The translations under genes and the position numbers were made by a program. This document shows positions 36,249 to 45,786 of a DNA stretch of 64,000 nucleotides, piece by piece. The notes under the pieces are model-generated. The model did no database searches and was not told the origin of the DNA. It saw nothing but the letters and a program-made list of their open reading frames with translations. The first letter of the stretch is position 1. Each line of letters starts with the position of its first letter. Source of the DNA: Pseudomonas sp. PICF141 (lineage in GTDB: Bacteria; Pseudomonadota; Gammaproteobacteria; Pseudomonadales; Pseudomonadaceae); the NCBI RefSeq assembly GCF_002286815.1, contig NZ_MUNM01000078.1, positions 186,001 to 250,000 on the forward strand, in the 5' to 3' direction.

Positions 36249-36594
36249 TCTTCGGCGTCTAATTTACCGCTTTCGCGAGCTTGCTCGCGAAAGCAATTTC
36301 CCAGACTCATGCAGCTAAAAGTCTGCGCCATTTCGCGCAGCCATTCGCGAACTACTGTCCTCCATACTTTCGCCCAGGGCATCCAGAAATGCAGCGGTCG
36401 GCCTGCATTTGCGCAATGCCTTGCGGATGAAAACAGCTTTTTAGCTGCCTGCTTTTTTCGTTGAAATTTCCATCCGGTAAATTCCAGATTTTTAGAATTT
36501 TGTGCGAAACATTTGGGCGTCGCCGAAGATTTTCGCAAGAATATTCACAGGTATCACTCGTATCATTCTCTCGGAACAGGCCGAGAGCTTTGCA
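36249..36594. other. 346-base gap upstream of kynBA
   Basis: It contains the perfect REP-like hairpin at 36269-36294 and otherwise AT-richer sequence ahead of kynB that should hold the kynBA promoter and a KynR site. No gene is seen. I cannot define the promoter hexamers with confidence. Confidence 0.7.
36269..36294. repeat. Perfect hairpin (REP-like) after the GlcG-like gene
   Basis: GCTTTCGCGAGC and GCTCGCGAAAGC arms of 12 bases with a two-base TT loop, 20 bases after the stop codon. It may protect the 3' end or act as a terminator without a T run. Confidence 0.85.
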
Positions 36595-37260
36595 ATGAAA
36601 ACAACACTGTCTTGGTGGGATATCAGCCCGCCTTTGAGCACCGCTACACCTACCTGGCCGGGTGACACACCTTTTCAGGAAGAGCGCGTTTGGACGTTCG
36701 GACCAGAGTGTCCAGTGAATGTCGGGCGTATCACCCTGTCGCCCCACACGGGTGCCCATGTCGACGCGCCGTTGCATTACAGCGCTGATGGTGCGGCCAT
36801 TGGCGATGTGTCACTCGATGTCTATATGGGGCCTTGCCGTGTGCTGCATTGCCTGAATAGCGGCCGGCTGGTATACCCCGAGCAGCTTGAAGGTCGCTTG
36901 CAAGACCTGCCTGAACGGGTGCTGCTGCGCACTTGGCGACAAGCACCGTTGAGCTCCTGGGATCCGGATTTCACCGCAGTCGCCAAAGAAACCGTCAACC
37001 TGCTGGCGAGCCTCGGTGTGCGCTTGATCGGTATCGATACGCCGTCGCTGGATCCTCAGCAATCCAAAACCATGGATTCGCACAATGCCGTAGCCCGACA
37101 TGGCATGGCCATCCTCGAGGGCATCGTGCTCGATGACGTCCCGGAAGGGGACTATGAATTGATTGCGCTGCCGCTGCGTTTTGCCCATCTGGACGCCAGT
37201 CCGGTCAGGGCAATTTTACGTCCACTGAATAAATCGCAACTTGAGGAGCCGACTCAATGA
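36595..37260 (+). CDS. kynB: Kynurenine formamidase
   Basis: A 221-residue cyclase-family metal-dependent hydrolase that converts N-formylkynurenine to kynurenine and formate. It begins WWDISPPLSTATPTWPGDTP and contains the metal-binding motif HTGAHVDAPLHY, plus IGIDTPSLDPQQSKTMDSH. The ATG at 36595 (MKTTLSWWD) follows the family start; an upstream in-frame start at 36502 adds an unrelated leader. Its stop overlaps the kynA start (ATGA). Confidence 0.95.
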   Translation: MKTTLSWWDISPPLSTATPTWPGDTPFQEERVWTFGPECPVNVGRITLSPHTGAHVDAPLHYSADGAAIGDVSLDVYMGPCRVLHCLNSGRLVYPEQLEGRLQDLPERVLLRTWRQAPLSSWDPDFTAVAKETVNLLASLGVRLIGIDTPSLDPQQSKTMDSHNAVARHGMAILEGIVLDDVPEGDYELIALPLRFAHLDASPVRAILRPLNKSQLEEPTQ

Positions 37261-38111
37261 ACCAATGCCCCTATTCACATCCAAACCAGACTGGGGAATG
37301 GCATAACGCCGAGCTGAATTTTTCCGACTCCATGAGCTACGGCGACTACCTGGATCTGGGGCGCATTCTCAGCGCACAGCACCCGTTATCTCCGGACCAT
37401 AACGAGATGCTGTTCATCATCCAGCATCAGACGTCAGAGCTGTGGATGAAGCTGATGCTGCACGAGCTCAAAGCCGCCCGTGAACACATTCGACTGGGAG
37501 AGTTGCCGCCCGCTTTCAAGATGCTGGCGCGGGTCTCGCGGATTTTTGATCAGCTGGTGCATGCCTGGACGGTGCTAGCCACCATGACACCCACCGAGTA
37601 CCACGCGATACGGCCCTTTCTGGGGCAGTCTTCGGGCTTTCAGTCGTTCCAGTACCGCGAGATCGAATTCATTCTGGGCAACAAAAGCGCGACCCTGTTG
37701 CGCCCCCATGCGCATCGGCCGGAACTGTTGCAGGCGCTTGAAAAGGCGATCGCCACACCGTCGCTGTATGACGAGGCGATTCGCTTGATGGTCAGCACAG
37801 GCTTGACCATCGACCCACAGCGTTTCGAGCGTGATCCGACCAGTCCGACGGCGCATGACGCGTCGGTCGAAGCAGCCTGGCGCGAGGTCTATACCGACCC
37901 TTCGCGTTATTGGGATCTCTATCAGCTGGCGGAGAAACTCATCGACCTTGAGGATTCTTTCCGTCAATGGCGCTTCCGGCATGTGACCACGGTTGAGCGG
38001 ATCATCGGCTTTCAACCAGGGACCGGCGGCACAGAAGGTGTCGGTTATCTGCGCAAGATGCTCGATACCGTGCTGTTCCCGGAGTTGTGGCGAGTGCGCT
38101 CAACGCTCTAA
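37257..38111 (+). CDS. kynA: Tryptophan 2,3-dioxygenase
   Basis: A 284-residue heme dioxygenase that opens the indole ring of L-tryptophan to N-formylkynurenine. Motifs are FIIQHQTSELWMKLMLHEL near residue 57, the YREIEFILGNKS segment and the heme-ligand region FRHVTTVERIIGFQPGTGGT. It overlaps kynB by four bases, so the first two steps of the kynurenine route are coupled. The third enzyme, kynU, is 3.5 kb downstream in its own unit. Confidence 0.97.
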   Translation: MNQCPYSHPNQTGEWHNAELNFSDSMSYGDYLDLGRILSAQHPLSPDHNEMLFIIQHQTSELWMKLMLHELKAAREHIRLGELPPAFKMLARVSRIFDQLVHAWTVLATMTPTEYHAIRPFLGQSSGFQSFQYREIEFILGNKSATLLRPHAHRPELLQALEKAIATPSLYDEAIRLMVSTGLTIDPQRFERDPTSPTAHDASVEAAWREVYTDPSRYWDLYQLAEKLIDLEDSFRQWRFRHVTTVERIIGFQPGTGGTEGVGYLRKMLDTVLFPELWRVRSTL

Positions 38112-38208
38112 TTACCGAGAGTAATGTCTGAACGCTTAGACCGAGCGGCAATTGAATAAATTGACGCATTCAAACCATGCCTGACCATAACAATTAGAAG
38201 GTAACCAG

Positions 38209-39612
38209 ATGGCGGATGAAATCTTGCGACAAGGCGAGCTCAAGCGAGGGCTGAAAAATCGTCATATTCAGCTGATCGCCTTGGGCGGAGCGATAGGTAC
38301 CGGGTTGTTTCTAGGCTCTGCCGGAGTACTCAAATCGGCCGGGCCGTCGATGATCCTCGGCTATGCGATTGCCGGCTTCATCGCCTTTCTGATCATGCGC
38401 CAGCTGGGCGAGATGATTGTCGAGGAACCGGTGGCTGGCTCCTTCAGTCATTTTGCCCACAAGTACTGGGGCGGCTATGCCGGCTTTCTGTCCGGCTGGA
38501 ACTATTGGGTGCTGTATGTGCTGGTGGGCATGGCTGAGTTGACGGCTGTCGGCAAGTACGTGCAGTTCTGGTGGCCGGAAGTCCCCTCCTGGGTCAGCGC
38601 GGCGGTGTTCTTCGTCCTGGTCAATTTGATCAATATGATGAACGTCAAAGTCTTCGGCGAGATGGAGTTCTGGTTCGCAATCATCAAGGTCGTAGCGATC
38701 ATTGGCATGATCGCCCTGGGGTGCTACATGTTGTTCAGCGGAACGGGCGGCCCGCAGGCCTCGGTCAGCAATCTGTGGAGTCACGGCGGCTTCTTTCCCA
38801 ACGGCACCACTGGCTTGCTGATGTCCATGGCGTTCATCATGTTCTCCTTTGGCGGTCTTGAGCTGGTTGGCATCACCGCCGCTGAAGCCAGCGAGCCGGG
38901 TAAGGTGATTCCCAAGGCGATCAACCAGGTGGTTTATCGCGTGCTGATTTTTTACGTAGGCGCACTCACCGTGTTGCTGTCACTGTATCCGTGGGATCAA
39001 CTGCTACAGACACTGGGCGCTTCGGGCGATGCCTATAGCGGCAGCCCGTTCGTGCAGATTTTCTCCTTGATCGGCAGCGACACCGCAGCGCACATCCTCA
39101 ATTTCGTGGTGCTCACTGCGGCGCTTTCTGTCTATAACAGTGGCGTCTACTGCAACAGCCGCATGCTTTATGGCCTGGCCGAACAGGGCGACGCGCCCAA
39201 GGCGCTGATGAAACTGAACAAACAGGGCGTGCCTCTACTGGCGCTGGGCGTATCTGCGTTGATCACCATGCTTTCCGTGCTGGTTAACTACCTCGCCCCG
39301 CATGAAGCGCTTGAGTTGCTCTTTGCACTGGTGGTCGCATCGCTGATGATCAACTGGGCGATGATCAGCCTGACGCACCTGAAATTTCGCAAAATCATGG
39401 GCCAGCGAGGCATCGTGCCGGGTTTCAAGGCGTTTTGGTTCCCCTACAGCAATTACCTGTGCCTGGCCTTCATGGCCATGATCGTCTGCGTCATGCTGAT
39501 GATTCCAGGGATACGCGCTTCAGTCTTCGCCATACCGGTGTGGGTGTTGATCATCTTCGGTTTTTACCGGATGCGTATGGCCAAGGATCGGGCCTTGTCG
39601 GTTGTTCAATAG
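38209..39612 (+). CDS. Amino acid permease, aromatic type (APC family)
   Basis: A 467-residue, 12-helix APC permease. It starts with RQGELKRGLKNRHIQLIALG and has GGAIGTGLFLGSAGVLKSAG and MRQLGEMIVEEPVAGSFSHF, the AAT subfamily signatures shared by AroP, PheP and relatives. Next to kynBA it most likely imports tryptophan. It ends just before a strong terminator. Substrate is inferred from context only. Confidence 0.88.
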   Translation: MADEILRQGELKRGLKNRHIQLIALGGAIGTGLFLGSAGVLKSAGPSMILGYAIAGFIAFLIMRQLGEMIVEEPVAGSFSHFAHKYWGGYAGFLSGWNYWVLYVLVGMAELTAVGKYVQFWWPEVPSWVSAAVFFVLVNLINMMNVKVFGEMEFWFAIIKVVAIIGMIALGCYMLFSGTGGPQASVSNLWSHGGFFPNGTTGLLMSMAFIMFSFGGLELVGITAAEASEPGKVIPKAINQVVYRVLIFYVGALTVLLSLYPWDQLLQTLGASGDAYSGSPFVQIFSLIGSDTAAHILNFVVLTAALSVYNSGVYCNSRMLYGLAEQGDAPKALMKLNKQGVPLLALGVSALITMLSVLVNYLAPHEALELLFALVVASLMINWAMISLTHLKFRKIMGQRGIVPGFKAFWFPYSNYLCLAFMAMIVCVMLMIPGIRASVFAIPVWVLIIFGFYRMRMAKDRALSVVQ

Positions 39613-39623
39613 CCTTCTCCCGA

Positions 39624-39661
39624 TAAAAGCCCCGACACTCAATGAGTGACGGGGCTTTTAA
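39624..39661 (+). terminator. Rho-independent terminator after the kynBA-permease unit
   Basis: AAAAGCCCC / GGGGCTTTT outer stem, extended by an inner CACTC / GAGTG pair, 12 bases after the permease stop. Confidence 0.9.
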
Positions 39662-39757
39662 ACGGATACAGCCGTGTTGTGGCGTGGGACTTGCTATTTT
39701 CAAGCCTGATACGCGCCATCAGAACGCGCTGAAAAATATTGCCGTGGGTGCGCCGTA

Positions 39758-40771
39758 ATGAGTAGCAACGCTGATCCGCAGTTTCGAGACATTCGTATCG
39801 ATCACTATGACCTCGAGGGTGCAAGGAACTGGATGTCTGGTATCTGCGGGCCGCACCGCCTCCAGACTTCGACGCCAGAGCGGGTCCGCTTTCATCACAG
39901 CGCCAATGTGTTCAAGTCGATGGCCACGACTCTGGGCACGCTCTCATACGGCACCGATGTCACCATCGATATCGAAGACGCCGAGCATTTCAGCAGTTAC
40001 AGCCTGAGTTTGCCTTTGGTGGGCGAGCAGGAGCTGAGCAAGAACGGCAGCGTGGTGAAATCCAACCGCGATCAAGGGGTGATCATTTCCCCGAACGAGA
40101 ACCAGATGCTGGCGATCTCCGGCGACTGTCGCAAAGTCCAGGTGGTGATCACCCGCGCCGCCATGAGAGTGTCGCTGGAAAGCATGCTGCAGCGACCGCT
40201 GGATATGCCGCTGCGTTTCGAACCGGTGATGGATGCGGTAGACGGCGCGTCGGCCTCGTGGTGGCGCATGGCGCGCTATTTCATCGCGGAGCTGGAACAC
40301 AGCAATGAATTGTACAAACAGGTGGCCTTCACTCGGGACATCGAAAGCTCATTGATCAAAGGCTTGATCCTCGCCCAGCCGAACAACTACTCCGAAGAAT
40401 TGCGCAACGTGCTCGGCGTGAAACTGCCGCACTACCTGATCAGAGCCAAACAATACATTCACGACAATGCTCGCGAAGCCTTGCACTTGGAGGATATCGA
40501 GGTCGCAGCCGGGGTCTCGCGTTTCAAGCTGTTGGAGGCGTTCAAGAAGTACTTCGCCCTGTCGCCGATGGTTTACCTGAAAAAGTACCGGTTGAACGCT
40601 GTGCGCCAGGAAATCCTCGAACACGACTCGGTGCGCAATATTTCCGCGATCGCCATGGGCTGGGGCTTTACACATCTGGGACGTTTTTCTGCCGAATACC
40701 GTAAGTTATTCGACGAGTCCCCCAGCATGACCTTGCAGCGTAACGAAGCCCGGCGCATGCGCGGGGTCTGA
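39758..40771 (+). CDS. antR: AraC/XylS family activator, AntR-like
   Basis: A 337-residue AraC-family regulator. The N-terminal part (VRFHHSANVFKSMATTLGTL, followed by GTDVTIDIEDAEHFSSY) resembles AntR, activator of anthranilate dioxygenase genes, and the C-terminus has two helix-turn-helix units (LEDIEVAAGVSRFKLLEAFK and ISAIAMGWGFTHLGRFSAEY). Anthranilate is the product of this kyn pathway, which fits, but antABC is not in the window. It could instead control the local kyn or transport genes. The symbol is tentative. Confidence 0.75.
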   Translation: MSSNADPQFRDIRIDHYDLEGARNWMSGICGPHRLQTSTPERVRFHHSANVFKSMATTLGTLSYGTDVTIDIEDAEHFSSYSLSLPLVGEQELSKNGSVVKSNRDQGVIISPNENQMLAISGDCRKVQVVITRAAMRVSLESMLQRPLDMPLRFEPVMDAVDGASASWWRMARYFIAELEHSNELYKQVAFTRDIESSLIKGLILAQPNNYSEELRNVLGVKLPHYLIRAKQYIHDNAREALHLEDIEVAAGVSRFKLLEAFKKYFALSPMVYLKKYRLNAVRQEILEHDSVRNISAIAMGWGFTHLGRFSAEYRKLFDESPSMTLQRNEARRMRGV

Positions 40772-40825
40772 ATATCCCGGCATCCAGGATTGAATCAGAC
40801 CTGCAACAGCCTGATGAAGCGCTAT

Positions 40826-40857
40826 TTGTGGCGAGGGAGCAAGCGCCCTCGCCACAA
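40826..40857. repeat. REP-like hairpin between the AraC gene and kynR
   Basis: Arms TTGTGGCGAGGG and CCCTCGCCACAA are perfect 12-base complements around an 8-base loop. It lies between convergent genes. Confidence 0.88.
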
Positions 40858-40890
40858 TTCATCACCTGGCCGATATCCATTAATTGGCGC

Positions 40891-41364
40891 TCACTTACGC
40901 ACCACCAAATCAAGCAACGTCTCCCGCTCCTTGATTTTCTGCAACACGATTTCCGAGCGGATATCCGTCACCCCCGCTGTTCGGTTCAGTTGGTTGACGA
41001 TGAAGTCGGAGAAGTGTTTGACGTTACGCGCCTGGACACGCAGCACATAGTTGCTCGCCCCGGTAATCACGTAGGCGGTGACCACTTCCGGCCACAACTG
41101 GACCTTCTTGATGAAGGTCTCGTGCCAGTCCTCCACGTCCTGTCGCAATGACACATGGACGATGGCTTCCAGTTCGACTCCCAGCTTCTCTGCGTTCAGC
41201 ATCGCGCGATAGCCAGTGATGATTCCTTCACTTTCCAGCAGGCGTAAACGGCGCAAACAGGCCGACGGTGACAGTGCGACCTTCTCTGCCATTTCGTGAT
41301 TGCTGATACGGCCGTCCCGTTGCAAAAGGTGCAAGATCCGCAGGTCTGTCGAGTCGAGAGTCAT
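40891..41364 (-). CDS. kynR: KynR, Lrp/AsnC family regulator of kynurenine genes
   Basis: A 157-residue Lrp/AsnC regulator with an N-terminal helix-turn-helix (ISNHEMAEKVALSPSACLRR) and a C-terminal RAM ligand domain (GVELEAIVHVSLRQ, followed by YVITGASNYVLRVQARN). It is transcribed away from kynU across a 210-base gap, the arrangement known for KynR, which responds to kynurenine and activates kyn genes. Identification rests on family and position. Confidence 0.88.
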   Translation of the reverse strand: MTLDSTDLRILHLLQRDGRISNHEMAEKVALSPSACLRRLRLLESEGIITGYRAMLNAEKLGVELEAIVHVSLRQDVEDWHETFIKKVQLWPEVVTAYVITGASNYVLRVQARNVKHFSDFIVNQLNRTAGVTDIRSEIVLQKIKERETLLDLVVRK

Positions 41365-41574
41365 GGCTAGAATAAATCCGCGATATTTGGAGAGAGATTC
41401 GAATTTTCTTCGAAGTAAATACTAGATGGCCACTTACTTTGCACGAAAATTCTCTAAAGCTTCGTTCATTATCTCTTCACCGTGAAGGCCTAAATAACGC
41501 CTGACACACGACACTCACACCCGACTATCGCGATCTGCCCGGACGGCACTTCTTTCAAAAAAGCAGGACACCCA

Positions 41575-42825
41575 ATGACTACAAGAAACGATTGTCTGGC
41601 GCTTGATGCGCAGGATGCTCTGGCCCCTCTGCGTCAGCAGTTTGCGCTCCCTGAAGGCGTGATCTATCTCGACGGCAACTCCCTGGGCGCGCGCCCGGTC
41701 GCAGCGCTGGCGCGTGCTCAAGCGGTGATCGCCGAGGAATGGGGCAATGGCCTGATCCGCAGTTGGAACATCGCTGGCTGGCGCGACCTGCCTGAACGTC
41801 TGGGCAATCGACTGGCAGGGCTGATTGGCGCCGGTGACGGCGAAGTGGTGGTGACCGACACCACCTCGATCAACCTGTTCAAGGTGCTCAGCGCCGCCCT
41901 GCGCGTGCAGGCCACGCGAGCGCCGACGCGGCGGGTGATCGTCACCGAGACCAGCAACTTCCCGACAGACCTGTACATCGCCGAAGGTCTGGCGGACATG
42001 CTGCAGCAGGGCTACACCCTGCGTCTGGTCGACAGCCCGCAAGAGCTGCCGCAAGTGATTGACCAGGACACCGCGGTGGTCATGCTCACCCACGTCAACT
42101 ACAAGACCGGCTACATGCACGACATGCAGGCCCTGACCGCGCTGACCCATGAATGTGGCGCGCTGGCCATCTGGGACCTGGCGCATTCCGCCGGGGCGGT
42201 GCCGGTCGACCTGCATCAGGCGCGTGCCGACTACGCCATCGGTTGCACCTACAAATACCTCAATGGCGGTCCGGGCTCGCAAGCTTTCGTCTGGGTTTCC
42301 CCTGAGCTGTGCGATCTGGTGGCGCAACCGCTGTCCGGCTGGTTCGGTCATTCGCGGCAGTTCGCCATGGAGTCGCATTACCAGCCGCGCAGCGGAATCG
42401 CCCGCTATTTGTGCGGCACCCAACCCATCACTTCATTGGCGATGGTCGAGTGTGGTCTGGATGTCTTCGCCCAGACCGACATGGCCAGCCTGCGCAGCAA
42501 GTCCCTGGCGCTGACGGACCTGTTCATCCAGTTGGTCGAGCAGCGCTGCGCCGCTCACGAACTGACATTGGTCACTCCACGCGAACACGCCAAACGTGGC
42601 AGCCATGTCAGCTTCGAACATCCCCAGGGGTATGCGGTGATCCAAGCCTTGATAGCCCGTGGCGTGATCGGCGATTACCGCGAGCCGCGGATCATGCGGT
42701 TCGGCTTCACCCCGCTGTACACCAGCTTCACCGAGGTCTGGGATGCGGTGCAGATCCTCGGCGAGATTCTCGATCAGAAAACCTGGGCGCAAGAGCAATT
42801 CCAGATCCGCCACAGCGTCACCTGA
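41575..42825 (+). CDS. kynU: Kynureninase
   Basis: A 416-residue PLP enzyme that cleaves kynurenine to anthranilate and alanine. It has the family N-terminus IYLDGNSLGARPVAA, the cofactor-binding aspartate region AIWDLAHSAGAVPVDL and the Schiff-base lysine in CTYKYLNGGPGS. The start ATG at 41575 follows a GGAC-type weak ribosome site. It leads a unit with the OprD-type porin and the second permease. Confidence 0.97.
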   Translation: MTTRNDCLALDAQDALAPLRQQFALPEGVIYLDGNSLGARPVAALARAQAVIAEEWGNGLIRSWNIAGWRDLPERLGNRLAGLIGAGDGEVVVTDTTSINLFKVLSAALRVQATRAPTRRVIVTETSNFPTDLYIAEGLADMLQQGYTLRLVDSPQELPQVIDQDTAVVMLTHVNYKTGYMHDMQALTALTHECGALAIWDLAHSAGAVPVDLHQARADYAIGCTYKYLNGGPGSQAFVWVSPELCDLVAQPLSGWFGHSRQFAMESHYQPRSGIARYLCGTQPITSLAMVECGLDVFAQTDMASLRSKSLALTDLFIQLVEQRCAAHELTLVTPREHAKRGSHVSFEHPQGYAVIQALIARGVIGDYREPRIMRFGFTPLYTSFTEVWDAVQILGEILDQKTWAQEQFQIRHSVT

Positions 42826-42931
42826 TACCCCTCGACGCCTTTGTCTTGCTGCCGCGAATTTCCCGGCAGCAGGGCTTCGGTCACCTCCGATAAGCACTTC
42901 TGTGAAAACACAATAATAAGGAACACGCAGA

Positions 42932-44245
42932 ATGAAACAGTCCCTTTGGCCCGCCTTGCCGCTCGCCGTTACCAGCTGTCTCGGCCAAGTGGCCTATGCC
43001 GCACCCGACAATGGATTCGTTGGAGACAGCAGCCTGACCCTGACCAATCGCAATTTCTATTTCTACCGCAACAATCTCAACAATCCGGGTGGTCAGAACT
43101 ATCGGGAGGAGTGGGCCCACGGGATCATGCTTGATTACCGTTCCGGCTATACCCAGGGCACTGTGGGCTTGGGAGTCGACGCCTACGCGCAGTTGGGGCT
43201 CAAGCTCGATAGCGGCAGGGGCCGTACCGGCACCGGATTATTGCCGGTCGATTCCGATGGGCGCGCCGAGGATGAGTATTCCGAAGCGGGTGGTGCACTC
43301 AAGGCGCGGATCTCGAAGACCGAACTCAAATACGGCAACTTGACACCGCTCAACCCGGTGTTCGGCACCGGCTCGGCGCGCCTGTTCACGACCTACGCCA
43401 ATGGTTTCCAGCTGACCAGCAGCGAGTTGAAAGGACTGCAACTCGATGTCGGGCACTTCACCTCGGGCAATGACAGTGCTTCGACCAACGACGATGGCGC
43501 CCTCAAGGCGCTGTATGCCGGGATGGAAACCCGTAGCGTCGATTATCTGGGCGGCAGTTATGCCCTGAGCGATCAATTGAGCGTCAGCCTGTACGGTTCG
43601 CAGTTCGCTGATATCTGGCGGCAGTACTACGCCAACGCCAACTACAGCTATGCCCTGAGCGAAAGCCAGTCACTGAACCTGGATTTCAACCTCTATCGCA
43701 CCAACGACTCTGGCCAGAGCCTGGCCGGCAAGATCGACAACACCACCTGGTCGCTGGCCGCCGCTTATAAGGTGGGTGCGCACCGCTTGACCCTGGCTTA
43801 CCAACGGGTCGATGGCAATGAACCGTTCGATTATCTCGGCTTCGATCAGCAGCCGGGCACCTCGATATTCCTTGCTAACTCGGTACAGATCCTCGATTTC
43901 AACGCGCCCAATGAACGCTCCTGGCAGCTGCGTTATGACCTGGACATGGCGCCTTTCGGCGTGCCGGGCCTGAGCTTCATGTCGCGCTATGTGAGCGGTG
44001 ACCATATTGACGACAGCCACTACGACGGCGGCCCCAATGCTGCCTATGGACGTTACGGCAGTGACGGCAAGCGCTGGGAGCGCGACCTTGAAGCGCGCTA
44101 CGTGGTGCAGGAGGGCAAGGCCAAGGACCTGTCGATACGTGTGCGTCAGGCCAGTGTGCGCTCCACCGGCCAGGTCGCCCGAGCGGACACCACCGACAAC
44201 AATGAAGTCCGGGTGATCGTCGAGTATCCGCTGAATATTTTCTAA
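42932..44245 (+). CDS. OprD-family outer membrane porin
   Basis: A 437-residue protein with a signal peptide (about residues 1-24, ending AYAA) and OprD-type sequence: FVGDSSLTLTNRNFYFYRNN, EWAHGIMLDYRSGYTQGTVG and alternating beta strands to a C-terminal VEYPLNIF ending in phenylalanine, as required for outer-membrane assembly. OprD members are substrate-selective channels for amino acids and aromatic acids. Next to kynU it likely admits tryptophan or kynurenine. It lies 106 bases after kynU. Confidence 0.92.
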   Translation: MKQSLWPALPLAVTSCLGQVAYAAPDNGFVGDSSLTLTNRNFYFYRNNLNNPGGQNYREEWAHGIMLDYRSGYTQGTVGLGVDAYAQLGLKLDSGRGRTGTGLLPVDSDGRAEDEYSEAGGALKARISKTELKYGNLTPLNPVFGTGSARLFTTYANGFQLTSSELKGLQLDVGHFTSGNDSASTNDDGALKALYAGMETRSVDYLGGSYALSDQLSVSLYGSQFADIWRQYYANANYSYALSESQSLNLDFNLYRTNDSGQSLAGKIDNTTWSLAAAYKVGAHRLTLAYQRVDGNEPFDYLGFDQQPGTSIFLANSVQILDFNAPNERSWQLRYDLDMAPFGVPGLSFMSRYVSGDHIDDSHYDGGPNAAYGRYGSDGKRWERDLEARYVVQEGKAKDLSIRVRQASVRSTGQVARADTTDNNEVRVIVEYPLNIF

Positions 44246-44305
44246 TCCGGTAACCCCCAAAAGATTTGCTCTCTTCAAGAAAGACAATATTCAGAGGACA
44301 GAAAA

Positions 44306-45715
44306 ATGACCGATAACGCCGGTTTTGAAAACATCTCCAAGCGTGAGCAGGGCCTCAGGCGCCAGCTCACCTCGGGTCAAATGAGCATGATCGCTATTGG
44401 CGGTGCGATTGGCACCGGGCTGTTCATGGGCAGTGCCTACGCCATTGGTTATGCAGGGCCGAGCGTGCTGCTCAGCTACGCCATTGGCGCGATCATCACC
44501 CTGCTGTTGATGGGCTGTCTGGCGGAAATGACGGTGGCCCATTCGACCTCCGGCTCGTTCGGCGCCTATGCCGAATTCTATGTCAGCCCATTGGCCGGGT
44601 TCCTGGTGCGCTATGCCTATTGGGCGGCGATTGTGCTGGCAGTGGGCACGGAAGTGACGGCGGTGGCGATGTACATGAAGTACTGGTTCGCCAACGTGCC
44701 TGAATGGATCTGGATTGTTTCGTTCTCGAGCATGTTGATCGTGCTCAACGCCATCAGCGTGAAAACCTTCGGCACCTTCGAGTACTGGTTCTCGACCATC
44801 AAGATCGGTGCGATTGTCGGCTTCATCATCCTCGCGGTGTATGTGGTGTTCGGTTCCGGCAACGCGGATTACGGCGTGCACAATTACACCGCCCACGGCG
44901 GCTTTTTTCCCAATGGTCTGCAAGGGATGTGGATTGCGGTGATCGTCTCTATCTTCAGTTATCTGAGCGTGGAAATGATCGCAGTGGCTGCCGGCGAGGC
45001 GCAGGACCCGGAGCGGGCGGTGAAGAAGGCCTTTCGCGCGACCATCGTGCGGCTGGTGGTGTTCTACCTGCTGACCCTGGCCCTGATGTTGGCGATTGTA
45101 CCGTGGGTCCAGGCCGGTCAAGCGCAGAGCCCGTTCGTCACCGTCATGCAGACCATCGGTATTCCCGGCGCAACTGGCGTGATGAACTTCGTGATCCTGA
45201 TTGCGGCGTTGTCGGCGATGAACAGTCAGCTCTACATCACCACCCGAATGATGTTCAGCCTGTCCCGCGGCGGTTACGCACCCAAGTCCATGGGGTTGTT
45301 GAGTAAGACCGGGATCCCGCTGAATGCCTTGTTGCTGTCGAGCTCGGGCATTGCCCTGGCAACGTTGCTCAATGTGCTGTACCCGGAAAGCTCCTTCACC
45401 TTGATGATGGCGATCTCGATGTTCGGCGCGATCTTCACCTGGTTCATGATCTTCCTGACCCACTACTGCTTCCGTCGCTACCACGAGCGCAACGGCGAAC
45501 GGAAACTGTCTTTCCGCATGCGCCTGTTCCCGTACACCACGCTATTGGGGCTGCTGCTGATGGGCGCGGTGATGATCACCACCTACTTCACCGATGCCTT
45601 CAAAATGACCTTGGTATTCGGTGTGCCTTTCCTGCTGATCCTCACGGTTGTCTACTGGATCTTCTTCAGAAAACCCAGGGCAGCCGTGGCGTTGAATCCG
45701 CTGCCGAAGGTTTAG
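44306..45715 (+). CDS. Amino acid permease (APC family), second kyn-island transporter
   Basis: A 469-residue, 12-helix APC permease starting with KREQGLRRQLTSGQMSMIAI and GGAIGTGLFMGSAYAIGYAG. It resembles GABA/amino acid permeases more than the AroP-like protein at 38209. Lying downstream of kynU and the porin it may import kynurenine or a related amino acid. A hairpin follows at 45740-45761. Confidence 0.87.
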   Translation: MTDNAGFENISKREQGLRRQLTSGQMSMIAIGGAIGTGLFMGSAYAIGYAGPSVLLSYAIGAIITLLLMGCLAEMTVAHSTSGSFGAYAEFYVSPLAGFLVRYAYWAAIVLAVGTEVTAVAMYMKYWFANVPEWIWIVSFSSMLIVLNAISVKTFGTFEYWFSTIKIGAIVGFIILAVYVVFGSGNADYGVHNYTAHGGFFPNGLQGMWIAVIVSIFSYLSVEMIAVAAGEAQDPERAVKKAFRATIVRLVVFYLLTLALMLAIVPWVQAGQAQSPFVTVMQTIGIPGATGVMNFVILIAALSAMNSQLYITTRMMFSLSRGGYAPKSMGLLSKTGIPLNALLLSSSGIALATLLNVLYPESSFTLMMAISMFGAIFTWFMIFLTHYCFRRYHERNGERKLSFRMRLFPYTTLLGLLLMGAVMITTYFTDAFKMTLVFGVPFLLILTVVYWIFFRKPRAAVALNPLPKV

Positions 45716-45739
45716 AGGGCGCAAACATGCAATCCCGAC

Positions 45740-45761
45740 CGGCAGTTTTCATAGACTGCCG
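45740..45761. terminator. Possible bidirectional terminator hairpin
   Basis: CGGCAGT / ACTGCCG stem with an eight-base loop, between the convergent permease and TetR genes. No clear T run, so only a weak call. Confidence 0.4.
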
Positions 45762-45786
45762 AGTCGGCATTGATCCTGGGCCGCTA

